Shown here: in pieces, positions 44,180 to 53,656 of the stretch
How positions within the stretch are numbered: the first letter of the stretch is position 1
Layout: the number at the start of each line of letters is the position of its first letter
NCBI RefSeq assembly: GCF_014495685.1
Contig: NZ_JACTVI010000005.1
Coordinates: forward strand, 62,001 to 126,000
Length of the DNA: 64,000 bases
Reading direction: 5' to 3'
Source: Streptomyces sp. TRM68367
GTDB lineage: Bacteria; Actinomycetota; Actinomycetes; Streptomycetales; Streptomycetaceae
The notes under the pieces: generated by a model
Databases searched by the model: none
Seen by the model: the letters and a program-made list of their open reading frames with translations, nothing else
Told to the model about the DNA's origin: nothing
Position numbers and translations under genes: made by a program

Positions 44180-45592
44180 GTGACACCACCGCCGATGAGC
44201 AGCACGGCACCACCAGGCCCCACCGGCCTGCCCACAGCCACGGCCACACCGCCGGAGGCACCGGCACCGGCATCGGCCCGGCGTACTGCCTTCGCCGAAG
44301 GGTTCGACCAGCTCCGCACCGCCGCGACCACAGAACCCGGCCGGCTCCGCATCATCGGCGCCGTCCTCGCCCTCCTCGTCGTTGCCTTCGGCGCCGTCAC
44401 CGCCTGGCAGACCACCGACCGCGCCTCCGCCGCCGACGACGTCCTCACCAGCAGCCAGCCCCTCAGCTCCGACGCCGCCGACATCTACCGCTCCCTCGCC
44501 GACGCCAACACCGCCGCCTCCAGCGGCTTCCTCGTCGGCGGGCAGGAAACCCCGGCGTCCCGCGAGCGCTACGAGAAGGACATCCGCACCGCCGCAGCCA
44601 AGATCATCAACGCCGCGGCCAACTCGGACCCGGACTCCCCGTCCGCCGAGACCATCGCCGAACTCAACCGGCTCCTCCCGGAGTACAAGGGCCTGATCGA
44701 GCGCGCCCGTACCTACAACCGCCAGGGCTTCCCCGTCGGCGGCGCCTACCTCCGCTACGCCAACGAGAAGATGCAGCAGGACATGCTCCCGGCGGCGGAG
44801 GACCTCTACACGAAGGAGAACCAGCGCCTCGAGGACGACTACGCGGACGCGACGGCGTACCCCTGGGCCGCCATCGCCCTCGGCGTCCTCGCGCTCGCTG
44901 CCCTCGCCTGGGCCCAGCACCGCACCTATCTGCACACCAACCGCGTCCTGAACCACGGCCTGGTCGCCGCCACGGCCAGCGCCACGGTCGTCCTCCTCTG
45001 GCTGGTCGTCGGCCACACGGTCGCCCGCTCCGGCCTGGGCGACTCCTACGACCACGGCGTCCGCTCGCTGAACGTCCTGCACGACGCCCGCATCGCCTCC
45101 CTCAAGGCCCGCGGTAACGAGAACCTCACCCTCGTGGCCCGCGGCGCGGAGACGCGGAAGGAGGGCGGCAGGACGTACGACGCCTACGACTACAGCTTCC
45201 AGCAGGAGATGAACGCCCTCGGCAAGGACCTGACCCGGGCCGGGCAACTGGCCGACGACCGCACGGGCGAGCAGCCCGTCACGGAGGCCGTAGGGAACAT
45301 GACGGAGTGGAAGAAGCGCCACGCCGCCGCCCGCGACGAGGACGAGAACGGCGACTACCAGGCGGCCCTGGACAAGGTGATCGGCACCAAGGGCGCGACC
45401 GGCGAGTGCTTCGACAACGTCGACGCCAACCTCGCCACCGCGATCGGCCACGAGCAGACCGAGTTCAGGCAGGCGGCCGGCGACGGCCGGGACGCGACGA
45501 CGGGCCTGCCCGTCGGCGCCGCCGTCCTCGCCGTGCTGGGCGCCGCCGGCGCGGTGCTCGGCATCGGCCGCAGGCTCTCGGAGTACCGATGA
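44180..45592 (+). CDS. glnX: GlnX-like membrane sensor protein
   Basis: A 470-residue membrane protein with four predicted helices: about 57-79 (LRIIGAVLALLVVAFGAVTA), 228-247, 258-280 (GLVAATASATVVLLWLVVGH) and 447-466. Two loops of about 150 residues, largely helical and charged, face the same side, probably outside. In Mycobacterium and Corynebacterium GlnX and GlnH act upstream of PknG to sense amino acids and control 2-oxoglutarate use through GarA/OdhI. The assignment rests on topology and on linkage to GlnH and PknG here. Its stop overlaps the glnH start. Confidence 0.75.
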   Translation: MTPPPMSSTAPPGPTGLPTATATPPEAPAPASARRTAFAEGFDQLRTAATTEPGRLRIIGAVLALLVVAFGAVTAWQTTDRASAADDVLTSSQPLSSDAADIYRSLADANTAASSGFLVGGQETPASRERYEKDIRTAAAKIINAAANSDPDSPSAETIAELNRLLPEYKGLIERARTYNRQGFPVGGAYLRYANEKMQQDMLPAAEDLYTKENQRLEDDYADATAYPWAAIALGVLALAALAWAQHRTYLHTNRVLNHGLVAATASATVVLLWLVVGHTVARSGLGDSYDHGVRSLNVLHDARIASLKARGNENLTLVARGAETRKEGGRTYDAYDYSFQQEMNALGKDLTRAGQLADDRTGEQPVTEAVGNMTEWKKRHAAARDEDENGDYQAALDKVIGTKGATGECFDNVDANLATAIGHEQTEFRQAAGDGRDATTGLPVGAAVLAVLGAAGAVLGIGRRLSEYR

Positions 45593-46686
45593 ACGCGCCG
45601 AACGCGATGAACACAGCACCGGTGAAAGGCGGCGTAGTGATGCGTGCACGACGCGTGCGGGCCGGCCTGAAGGGCTGGGGCGGCGTGGGTGCGATGGCGG
45701 TCGTCTGCGCCCTGGTGGCGGTGTTCGCGCTGTTGCTGCCGCTGACCGGGCAGCCCTCGACCGTCCGTCCGGGAGGCGCGGGCGATGAGAGCGTCGCGCA
45801 CGGCAGCCAGGTCAGGGCCGCGGAGGACTGCACGGACCCCGAGAAGCAGACCCTGTCCCCGTCCCCCACGGACGGCCCCACGATCGAGGCGATCAGGAAA
45901 CGCGAGGGCGGGAAGCGGAAGCTGGTCGTCGGCATCGACCAGAACAGCTACCGCTGGGGCTACCGCAACCCCAACAGCGGCAAGTCCGGCGAGCTGGAGG
46001 GCTTCGACATCGACCTGGTGCACCGCATAGCCGAGGACATACTCGGCGACCGGGACGCGGTGCAGTTCAAGGCGATCCCCACCGACCAGCGCATCCCGGC
46101 GATCCAGGACGGCCGGGTCGACATGGTCGTCCGCACGATGACGATCAACTGCGAGCGCGTGGGCCAGGTCGCCTTCTCCGCGCCGTACTTCCGGACGGGC
46201 CAGCAGGTCCTGGCGCCCAAGGACTCGTCCGTCACGGGGTACGACGGCACGCTCGCCGACAAGAGGATCTGCACGGCGACGGGTTCGACTGCGTACACGA
46301 ATCTGGAGCAGGACCAGAAGGACGGCAAGCTCCCGGCCTCCGCCGACATCGCCGCCACCGTCCCCAACCAGCTGGACTGCCTGGTGCGCCTCCAGCTCGG
46401 CGAGGCCGACGCCGTGGTCACCGACGGCGCGCTCGCCGCGAGCCAGGCCGCGCAGGACCCCACGGTCCAGCTCAAGGGAGCGGCGTTCACGACCGAGTAC
46501 TACGGAGTGGCGATGAAGAAGGACGCCGACGATCTGGTGCGCCGGGTCAACCAGATCCTCGTGGACTACCGCAGGGACACCGCCGACGGCTGGCAGGCGT
46601 CGTACGGCAGGTGGCTGTCGGCGACCCTGGGCAGGGACGCGAGCCGGTCGGCGCCGCCCGCGCCGGAATACCTCCGCAAGAGCTGA
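45589..46686 (+). CDS. glnH: GlnH-like solute-binding protein
   Basis: A 365-residue amino-acid-type periplasmic binding protein (SBP family 3). It has GELEGFDIDLVHRIAEDILG, AIPTDQRIPAIQDGRVDMVV and DCLVRLQLGEADAVVTDGAL, the expected order. The N-terminal helix VCALVAVFALLLPLTGQ lacks a lipobox Cys, so it is anchored by the helix rather than by lipid, unlike mycobacterial GlnH. No ABC permease is nearby, consistent with a sensory rather than transport role. Coupling to glnX is by an ATGA overlap. In related species the ligand is Asp/Glu/Asn; this is inferred. Confidence 0.82.
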   Translation: MNAPNAMNTAPVKGGVVMRARRVRAGLKGWGGVGAMAVVCALVAVFALLLPLTGQPSTVRPGGAGDESVAHGSQVRAAEDCTDPEKQTLSPSPTDGPTIEAIRKREGGKRKLVVGIDQNSYRWGYRNPNSGKSGELEGFDIDLVHRIAEDILGDRDAVQFKAIPTDQRIPAIQDGRVDMVVRTMTINCERVGQVAFSAPYFRTGQQVLAPKDSSVTGYDGTLADKRICTATGSTAYTNLEQDQKDGKLPASADIAATVPNQLDCLVRLQLGEADAVVTDGALAASQAAQDPTVQLKGAAFTTEYYGVAMKKDADDLVRRVNQILVDYRRDTADGWQASYGRWLSATLGRDASRSAPPAPEYLRKS

Positions 46687-46775
46687 CCGACGATCACGAC
46701 ATGACCGGCACAGACCAGGGCAACATCAGAAACGAACCCCCCGACGGAACGCGACACGGCAGCGAGAGGTGATCG

Positions 46776-48110
46776 ATGGGCGTCACGGGACCCACCGGGC
46801 CGGTGATGGACCGGGACGAGGTGGACCGTGCGCTGGCGCGGCTCGGCGCGGAGCACGAGGCGATCGAGACCTCGCTCCTCGCGCTGCAGGACCACGCGGG
46901 CCGCAGACTCCTCGAAGGAGCCGGCCTCACTGGCATCACCCGGGAGCGCTGGACGTCCACGGAGGCGTCGATCACGCTGCTGTGGACGTACTTCGACGCG
47001 TACACGGGCGCGCTGCGCACCGCGCGGGAGATCCGGGCCCGCCGCCGCTGGTCCAGCCGCGAGGACCTGGTGGAGCTGACGGAGCTGCTGCGCGGCGAGT
47101 CCGTCATGGTGGCGGGGTCGGTCACCGCCACCGCCAACGCGCCAACACTGCATGGCACTTCGAGCAGGCTCAGCGAGCGTTACTCGCTCGCCACCCTGGT
47201 CGACCGGATGAACGAGTTGTACGCGACGAGCCTGGACCTGGTCGTCGCCGCCGACGCGGTCTGGTCGGCGCTGCCCGCCCGCATCGACCTGCTGGCCGCC
47301 GAACTCCAGCGCACCCGCAAGCTCGCGCACTCCGTGGGCGTACGCCCCGGCGAGCATCCGGCCGGCGACGACCTGGAGCGCATCACGCGCACGCTGACGA
47401 AGCTGCGCGAGGAGGTGGTGTCCGACCCGCTGGCGTTCTGGATCCCCGCCGAGGGCAGCTCGGCACCGGGCGGCGGCCGGCCGGACACGACGGTGTACGA
47501 CCGGGAGGCGCGCGCCCTGGAGGACGTACGCCGGGAGATCGACGCCGTGCTGACGGTCCGTCAGGACGCGGAGAAGCGGATCGTGAAGCTGCGGGACGTG
47601 CTCTCGCGCGCGGACCGTACGCTCGCCGAGGCGCGCACCGCGCGCGGCGAGGTCCTGGCGAAGATCGCCGCGACGGAGGTGCCGGTCGTCAGCGGGCCGC
47701 CGACCGTGCTGCAGGAGCAGCTGGCGACGGCCGCCGAGTACCGCAGGCAGGCCCAGTGGCACCGCCTCTCGCCGCTGCTGGAGTCGCTGGAGCAGAAGGC
47801 GGAGGACGAACTGCTGCGCGCCCGCGAGTCGTTGACCGCGGTCACCGCGCCGCTCGCGGTCCGCGCGGAGCTGCGCGGCCGCCTCGACGCATACAAGGCG
47901 AAGGTCGCGCGGCACGGCTTCGCGGAGGAACCCGAGCTGGTAGAGCGGTACGAGAAGGCCCGCCGCATGCTGTGGAGCGCACCCTGCGATCTGCGCGTCG
48001 CCGAGCAGGCGGTGCTGCGCTACCAGCAGGCGGCGGCCGAACTCCTCGGCAGCGGCCGGCGGGTGCCCGGCCAGGGCGGCGCCGAGGACGTCAGGGGGCC
48101 CGGCGCATGA
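46776..48110 (+). CDS. coiled-coil protein of the PknG locus, unknown
   Basis: A 444-residue soluble protein, mostly alpha-helical and rich in Ala, Arg, Glu and Leu. Long heptad-like stretches lie around residues 245-330 (REIDAVLTVRQDAEKRIVKL) and 340-400 (LLESLEQKAEDELLRARESL). No enzyme motif or membrane helix is seen. It lies between glnH and pknG, 19 bases before pknG, so it is probably co-expressed and may act as a scaffold or as a substrate of PknG. I recognise no family. Confidence 0.7.
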   Translation: MGVTGPTGPVMDRDEVDRALARLGAEHEAIETSLLALQDHAGRRLLEGAGLTGITRERWTSTEASITLLWTYFDAYTGALRTAREIRARRRWSSREDLVELTELLRGESVMVAGSVTATANAPTLHGTSSRLSERYSLATLVDRMNELYATSLDLVVAADAVWSALPARIDLLAAELQRTRKLAHSVGVRPGEHPAGDDLERITRTLTKLREEVVSDPLAFWIPAEGSSAPGGGRPDTTVYDREARALEDVRREIDAVLTVRQDAEKRIVKLRDVLSRADRTLAEARTARGEVLAKIAATEVPVVSGPPTVLQEQLATAAEYRRQAQWHRLSPLLESLEQKAEDELLRARESLTAVTAPLAVRAELRGRLDAYKAKVARHGFAEEPELVERYEKARRMLWSAPCDLRVAEQAVLRYQQAAAELLGSGRRVPGQGGAEDVRGPGA

Positions 48111-48129
48111 GCGACAAGGGGGAGGCAGC

Positions 48130-50805
48130 GTGGTCATGAGTCAGGCACAGGGACAGACGGAGAGTCCCGCACCTCAGTCGTGTCAGCGGCCGGGCTGCGA
48201 GGGGACGTACGAGGACGTGGGCGGCGGCGAGCTGTACTGCGACACCTGCGGCCTGGCCCCGGTCGTGTCTTCGAGGGACATGGTCGGTTCGGCGCCGACC
48301 GGCATCACCGGAAGCGGCAAGGGCGGCTCGCGCGGTTCGGCGGGCAGCGGCAGTTCCCGTTCCAGCAGCCGCAGTTCGCGTACGTCGTCGCAGTCGTCGC
48401 AGTCGTCGAAGTCGCGGCGCTCGGTGTCGGGACGCCTGTCGCGCTCGCTGTCGGGCAAGTCCACGGGCCGCTTGGTGTCGGTGCGCAGCTCGGGTTCCGG
48501 GGCCGGCTCCTCCGGGCGCGGCCGACTGGGCGTGGGACTGGTGCAGGTGCCCGCGATCCCGCGGCCCGATCCGCGCGAGATGGTGCTGGACAACCCCCAG
48601 GTGCCGGAGCGGAAGCGGTTCTGCTCCCGCTCTGACTGCGGGGCGCCGGTCGGGCGGGCGCGCGGCGACCGGCCGGGGCGCACGGAGGGCTTCTGCACCA
48701 AGTGCGGGCACCCGTACTCCTTCGTCCCGAAGCTGAGGACCGGCGACGTCGTGCACGGTCAGTACGAGGTGGTGGGCTGTCTGGCGCACGGCGGCCTGGG
48801 CTGGATCTACCTCGCCGTGGACCGGGCGGTCTCCGACCGCTGGGTGGTGCTGAAGGGCCTGCTGGACACCGGCGACCAGGACGCGATGGCGGCGGCGATC
48901 TCCGAGCGGCGCTTCCTCGCGGAGATCGAGCACGCCAACATCGTGCGGATCTACAACTTCGTGGAGCATCTCGACCAGCGCACCGGCTCCCTCGACGGCT
49001 ACATCGTCATGGAGTACGTCGGCGGCAAGTCCCTGAAGGAGATCGCCAACGGCCGCCGCACGCCGGAGGGCAGGCGGGACCCGCTGCCGGTGGAGCAGGC
49101 GTGCGCGTACGGCATCGAGACCCTGGAGGCGCTCGGCCACCTGCACAGCCGCAACCTGCTGTACTGCGACTTCAAGGTCGACAACGCCATCCAGACCGAG
49201 GACCAGCTGAAGCTGATCGACATGGGCGCGGTGCGCCGGATGGACGACGACGAGTCGGCCATCTACGGCACGGTCGGCTACCAGGCGCCGGAGGTCGCCG
49301 AGCTCGGCCCGTCGGTGGCGTCCGACCTGTACACGGTGGGCCGGACGCTCGCCGTGCTGACCTTCGACTTCCAGGGCTACACGAACGTCTACGCGGACTG
49401 TCTGCCCGACCCCGACAGCATCGAGGTCTTCCGGCAGTACGAGTCGTTCTACCGCCTCCTGGTCCGCGCGACCGACCCGGATCCGGTGCGCCGGTTCGCC
49501 TCGGCGCAGGAGATGGCCGAGCAGCTGACGGGCGTGCTGCGCGAGGTGGTCTCCCTACAGTCGGGCCGCGCCCGGCCCACCCTGTCCACGCTGTTCGGTC
49601 CCGAACTCAAGGTCACCGACGCAGAGTTGTTCCCCAAGCTGGACGGGGAGGTGTCACGGCTGGGTGCGCGGCCGGTCCGCACCAGGCGCCGTACCGCCGC
49701 GGCGCTTCCCTCCGCCCCGCACTCCACCGCGGCGCTTCCCTCCGCCCCGCTCTCCGCCGCCGCTCTCGTCTCCGGCTCCGCGGCCGCGGAGCAGTCCGGC
49801 GCCCCGACGGTGCCCGCGCTCGTGGCCGCGCATGCGGGCAACAGCACCCCGAGCCTGGTCAAGTCCCTCGCCGTCCCGGCGGCGGCGCTCGCCCTGCCCG
49901 TCCCGCACGTCGACCCGTCCGACCCCAACGCGGGGTTCCTGGCCGGCCTGATGACCTCCGCGCCGGCCGAGCTGATCGGCGCCCTCGCGGCGGCCCCGGC
50001 GCAGTCGGTCGAGACCCGGCTGCGGCACGTGCGGGCCCGGCTGGAGACCGGCGGCCCGGACACCGCGCTCAGTGCGCTGACGGAGCTGGAGGGCGAGCGG
50101 CCCGACGACTGGCGGGTGGTGTGGTACCGCGGCGTGGCCGCGCTGGTGACCGGCGACCACGAGGGCGCGGCGCTCGCCTTCGACGCGATCTACGACGCCT
50201 TCCCCGGCGAGGTCGCGCCCAAGCTGGCCCTCGGCCTGTGCGCGGAGGTGCTGGGCCAGCTGGACAACGCCGCCGAGTACTACCGCCTGGTGTGGGCGAC
50301 CGACCCGAGCTATGTGAGCGCCGCGTTCGGCCTGGCCCGGGTGCAGCTCGCGGCCGGCGACCGGCGCGGCGCCGTAGGGACGCTGGAGTCGGTGCCGGAG
50401 TCGTCCATCCACTACACGGCCGCGCGCGTGGCGGCGGTGCGGGCGCGGCTGCGGCAGCGCACGGCCACCGCCGGCGACACGCTGTTCCTGGAGGACCTGA
50501 CCGCCGCCGCGAGACAGGTCGAGGCGCTGGAAACGGTGGGTCTGGACCCGGCGCGGCGGGAGCAGTTGTCGGCCGAAGTCCTCGGCTGCGCCCTGGACTG
50601 GGTACTCTCCGGTGGCCAGGGTTCCGCCCCAGAACCACCCGCCGCCGGGGGGCGGACGCTGCTCGGCAGCGGCCTGGACGAGCGGGGCCTGCGGTTCGGC
50701 CTTGAGCGTTCGTACCGCACGCTGGCCCGGCTCGCGCGGGGCGGCGAGGAGAGGATCGACCTGGTGGAACGTGCCAATCGTTACCGCCCCCGGACGTGGG
50801 TGTAG
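48130..50805 (+). CDS. pknG: serine/threonine protein kinase PknG
   Basis: An 891-residue soluble kinase. Order: an N-terminal CxxxxC/CxxC zinc ribbon (18-42), a Ser/Arg-rich disordered stretch (55-130), a rubredoxin-like ribbon (CSRSDC ... CTKCGHPYSF, about 165-200), the kinase domain (about 212-480), and a TPR-like C-terminal domain. The ATP-site Lys is about residue 242 (WVVLKGLL). The catalytic loop is YCDFKVDN (Asp 347), so the usual HRD Arg is missing as in PknG generally, and the metal site is DMG (364). GGAGG lies four bases before GTG 48130; ATG 48136 is an equally possible start. Confidence 0.93.
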   Translation: MVMSQAQGQTESPAPQSCQRPGCEGTYEDVGGGELYCDTCGLAPVVSSRDMVGSAPTGITGSGKGGSRGSAGSGSSRSSSRSSRTSSQSSQSSKSRRSVSGRLSRSLSGKSTGRLVSVRSSGSGAGSSGRGRLGVGLVQVPAIPRPDPREMVLDNPQVPERKRFCSRSDCGAPVGRARGDRPGRTEGFCTKCGHPYSFVPKLRTGDVVHGQYEVVGCLAHGGLGWIYLAVDRAVSDRWVVLKGLLDTGDQDAMAAAISERRFLAEIEHANIVRIYNFVEHLDQRTGSLDGYIVMEYVGGKSLKEIANGRRTPEGRRDPLPVEQACAYGIETLEALGHLHSRNLLYCDFKVDNAIQTEDQLKLIDMGAVRRMDDDESAIYGTVGYQAPEVAELGPSVASDLYTVGRTLAVLTFDFQGYTNVYADCLPDPDSIEVFRQYESFYRLLVRATDPDPVRRFASAQEMAEQLTGVLREVVSLQSGRARPTLSTLFGPELKVTDAELFPKLDGEVSRLGARPVRTRRRTAAALPSAPHSTAALPSAPLSAAALVSGSAAAEQSGAPTVPALVAAHAGNSTPSLVKSLAVPAAALALPVPHVDPSDPNAGFLAGLMTSAPAELIGALAAAPAQSVETRLRHVRARLETGGPDTALSALTELEGERPDDWRVVWYRGVAALVTGDHEGAALAFDAIYDAFPGEVAPKLALGLCAEVLGQLDNAAEYYRLVWATDPSYVSAAFGLARVQLAAGDRRGAVGTLESVPESSIHYTAARVAAVRARLRQRTATAGDTLFLEDLTAAARQVEALETVGLDPARREQLSAEVLGCALDWVLSGGQGSAPEPPAAGGRTLLGSGLDERGLRFGLERSYRTLARLARGGEERIDLVERANRYRPRTWV

Positions 50806-50808
50806 TTG

Positions 50809-52173
50809 ATGTCGCAGATGCCCCAGCAGGCCGCTCTGTCGAACTGCCCGAGCTGCGAGGAGCCGCTCGAATCGGGTGACCGTTTCTGCGGAGCGTGCGG
50901 TTACGACCTGTCCGCGGTGCCCGCGCGCCCCGCGGACCACCCGACGGTCGCCATGAGCGGCTCGCCCGCGCCGCCCGCCGGCATGCCCTGGCCCGTCGCC
51001 CCCGAGCCGGCCGCGACCGGCCACCCGGCCGGGCTGCACCTGCCGACGGACCTCCCGGCGGCGGACTCCGGCGGCTCCCCCGTGCCGCCCGCGCCGCCCG
51101 CCATGGCCCCGGAGGCACTCGCGCCGCCCGCTCCACCCCTGGACGCGCAGGCGTCCCCCGCCGCGCCGGGCACCCCCGCTCCCGGCGTCCGCTTCGACCG
51201 CCCCGCCGAGCCGGAGGAGTACCCGCTCCAGGCCCCGGACCCGCGGATCGCCGAGGTCGCGGCGCCGGCCGCGGGCGGCGCCGTGTGCGTGGCCTGCCGC
51301 GCCGGCCGGGTGGACAGCGACGGCTACTGCGAGAACTGCGGGCACGCCCAGCCACGCGAACGGGACCACATGGAACAGGAGTCCGGGCCGATCGCCGCGG
51401 TCAGCGACCGCGGCCTGCGCCATCACCGCAACGAGGACGCGTTCGGCATCGGTCACACCGCGCTGCCCGACGGCTCGCTCGCCTCCGTGGCGATCGTCTG
51501 CGACGGCGTCTCCTCGGCGACCCGCCCCGACGACGCCTCGCTCGCCGCGTCGAAGGCGGCCAGCGAGTCGCTGCTCGCCGCCCTGCCGCGCGGCACGCAC
51601 CCGCAACAGGCCATGCACGACGCGATCGTCGCGGCTTCCCGCGCCGTCAACGCGCTCGCCGGTGAACCGGCGACCGCCCGCGAACACGCGCCGCACCAGA
51701 ACGCCCCGGCCTGCACCCTGGTCGGCGCCGTCGTGACCAGCGGCCTGCTGGTCGTCGGCTGGGTCGGCGACAGCCGCGCCTACTGGGTGCCGGTGGACCG
51801 CGGCGCCCCCGCGGCCCGGCTCACCGAGGACGACTCGTGGGCCGCGCAGATGGTCGCCGCGGGCCTGATGAGCGAAGCGGAGGCGTACGCCGACGAGCGC
51901 GCGCACGCGATCACCGGCTGGCTCGGCGCGGACGCCTACGAACTGGAGCCGCACACCGCTTCCTTCAAGCCGGACCGGCCGGGTGTAGTGGTGGTGTGCA
52001 CGGACGGCCTGTGGAACTACGCGGAGGCGGCCGAGGAGATGGCCCGCGTCCTGCCGCTCGACGCCGCCGTCCGTCCGCTGCACAGCGCCCGGGTGCTCGT
52101 CGGCCACGCCCTGGACGGCGGGGGCCACGACAACGTAACAGTGGCCGTCGTGCCGTTCCCCGCCGTGCCCTGA
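50809..52173 (+). CDS. PP2C-family serine/threonine phosphatase with zinc ribbons
   Basis: A 454-residue protein phosphatase. Two Cys4 ribbons (CPSCEEPLESGDRFCGACG at 13-31 and CVACRAGRVDSDGYCENCG near 160-178) are separated by a Pro/Ala-rich linker. The PP2C domain follows with SDRGLRHHRNEDAFGIG, IVCDGVSSAT, VGWVGDSRAYW, VVVCTDGLWNY and GGHDNVTVAVV, so the metal Asp residues are present. The ATG is four bases after the pknG stop, showing tight coupling. It is the expected antagonist of PknG and may reset phosphorylation of the FHA or VWA partner. Confidence 0.92.
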   Translation: MSQMPQQAALSNCPSCEEPLESGDRFCGACGYDLSAVPARPADHPTVAMSGSPAPPAGMPWPVAPEPAATGHPAGLHLPTDLPAADSGGSPVPPAPPAMAPEALAPPAPPLDAQASPAAPGTPAPGVRFDRPAEPEEYPLQAPDPRIAEVAAPAAGGAVCVACRAGRVDSDGYCENCGHAQPRERDHMEQESGPIAAVSDRGLRHHRNEDAFGIGHTALPDGSLASVAIVCDGVSSATRPDDASLAASKAASESLLAALPRGTHPQQAMHDAIVAASRAVNALAGEPATAREHAPHQNAPACTLVGAVVTSGLLVVGWVGDSRAYWVPVDRGAPAARLTEDDSWAAQMVAAGLMSEAEAYADERAHAITGWLGADAYELEPHTASFKPDRPGVVVVCTDGLWNYAEAAEEMARVLPLDAAVRPLHSARVLVGHALDGGGHDNVTVAVVPFPAVP

Positions 52174-52288
52174 CGGGCAGGATCGGCCTGGGGCCGCGTT
52201 CGGGGAGGCCCCGACGGACCGGAAGGGGACGGTCCGCACACAGCCGTTTCCTCACGCTGTGGGGATTTCGAGGGGGAGCGAAGCAGGC

Positions 52289-53635
52289 ATGGCCAATTTC
52301 TCGAAGTCGAACGTGCCTCAGTTCTCGGTGGAGGTGTACCAGAACGAGTACCTGCCGGAGGGCGGCCGCGACGTCAACGCGATCGTCACGGTGACCGCGA
52401 CCGGCGGCGGCACGATCGGAAGCGCGGTCACGGCACCCCACCTGTACTCGCCGGGGCGGGGCCCGTCCGCGGCGGTGGCGATCATGGTCGACTGCTCGGG
52501 GTCGATGGACTACCCGCCGACCAAGATGCGCAACGCCCGGGACGCCACCGCCGCCGCGATCGACACCCTGCGCGACGGTGTGCACTTCGCGGTGATCGGC
52601 GGCACGCACGTGGCGCACGAGGTCTACCCGGGCGACGGGAGCCTCGCGGTCGCCGACGCCACCACCCGCGCGCAGGCCAAGCAGGCCCTGCGCAAGCTGA
52701 GCGCGGGCGGCGGTACGGCGATCGGCACCTGGCTGAAGCTGGCCGACCGCCTGCTGTCCCCCGCGGACGTCGCGATCCGGCACGGCATCCTGCTCACCGA
52801 CGGCCGCAACGAGCACGAGTCGCCCGAGGCCCTGAAGGCGGCGCTCGACGCGTGCGCCGGGCGCTTCACCTGTGACGCGCGCGGGGTGGGCACCGACTGG
52901 GAAGTGAAAGAAGTCACAGCTATCGCCTCCGCCCTGCTCGGCTCGGCCGACATCGTCGCCGATCCGGCCGGGCTCGCCGCCGACTTCACGCAGATGATGG
53001 AGACGGCGATGGGCAAGGAGGTCGCGGACGTGGCGCTCAGGCTCTGGACCCCGGTCGACACGACTGTGAAATTCGTCAAGCAAGTCGCCCCCAGCGTCGA
53101 GGAGTTGACCGACCGCCGCACCGAGGCGGGCCCGCGCGCCGGGGACTACCCCACCGGCTCCTGGGGAGACGAGTCCCGCGACTACCACGTGTGCGTGGCG
53201 GTGCCGCCCGCGAACATCGGCCAGGAGATGCTCGCCGCCCGCATCTGCCTGGTCATCCCGCAGCCCGACGGCAGCGTGCAGAACCTCGGCGCGCAGGGCC
53301 TGGTGCGGGCGGTGTGGACGGACGACATGGTCGCCTCGACCTCGATCAACCCCCAAGTCGCCCACTACACCGGGCAGGCCGAACTGGCACAGGCCATCCA
53401 ACAAGGGCTCGATCTGCGCAAAGCGGGCGATATGGATGGAGCAACGGCCAAACTGGGCCGGGCCGTTCAGCTCGCCAGCGACTCCGGGAACGCCGATACT
53501 GCGAAACTGCTTGCGAAGGTGGTGGACGTGGTCGATGCCGCGACAGGTACTGTGCGACTGAAGGCGAAGGTCGAGGAGGCCGACGAGATGACGCTCGAAA
53601 CGCGGTCCACCAAGACTGTTCGTGTGAAGAAGTGA
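52289..53635 (+). CDS. VWA domain protein (TerY-like)
   Basis: A 448-residue soluble protein. The von Willebrand A domain spans about residues 60-235; the MIDAS is complete with DCSGSMD at 68-74, a Thr in GGGTAIGTWL and Asp in ILLTDGRNEH. A second beta-rich domain follows (about 250-370), then a helical TPR-like end (LAQAIQQGLDLRKAGDMDGA). GGGGGAG precedes the ATG. VWA proteins linked to PP2C and kinase genes form the TerY-P triad described for phosphosignalling and stress systems. It probably assembles partners in a metal-dependent way. Confidence 0.88.
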   Translation: MANFSKSNVPQFSVEVYQNEYLPEGGRDVNAIVTVTATGGGTIGSAVTAPHLYSPGRGPSAAVAIMVDCSGSMDYPPTKMRNARDATAAAIDTLRDGVHFAVIGGTHVAHEVYPGDGSLAVADATTRAQAKQALRKLSAGGGTAIGTWLKLADRLLSPADVAIRHGILLTDGRNEHESPEALKAALDACAGRFTCDARGVGTDWEVKEVTAIASALLGSADIVADPAGLAADFTQMMETAMGKEVADVALRLWTPVDTTVKFVKQVAPSVEELTDRRTEAGPRAGDYPTGSWGDESRDYHVCVAVPPANIGQEMLAARICLVIPQPDGSVQNLGAQGLVRAVWTDDMVASTSINPQVAHYTGQAELAQAIQQGLDLRKAGDMDGATAKLGRAVQLASDSGNADTAKLLAKVVDVVDAATGTVRLKAKVEEADEMTLETRSTKTVRVKK

Positions 53636-53656
53636 CGTAGAGAGGGAAGCGCCGAC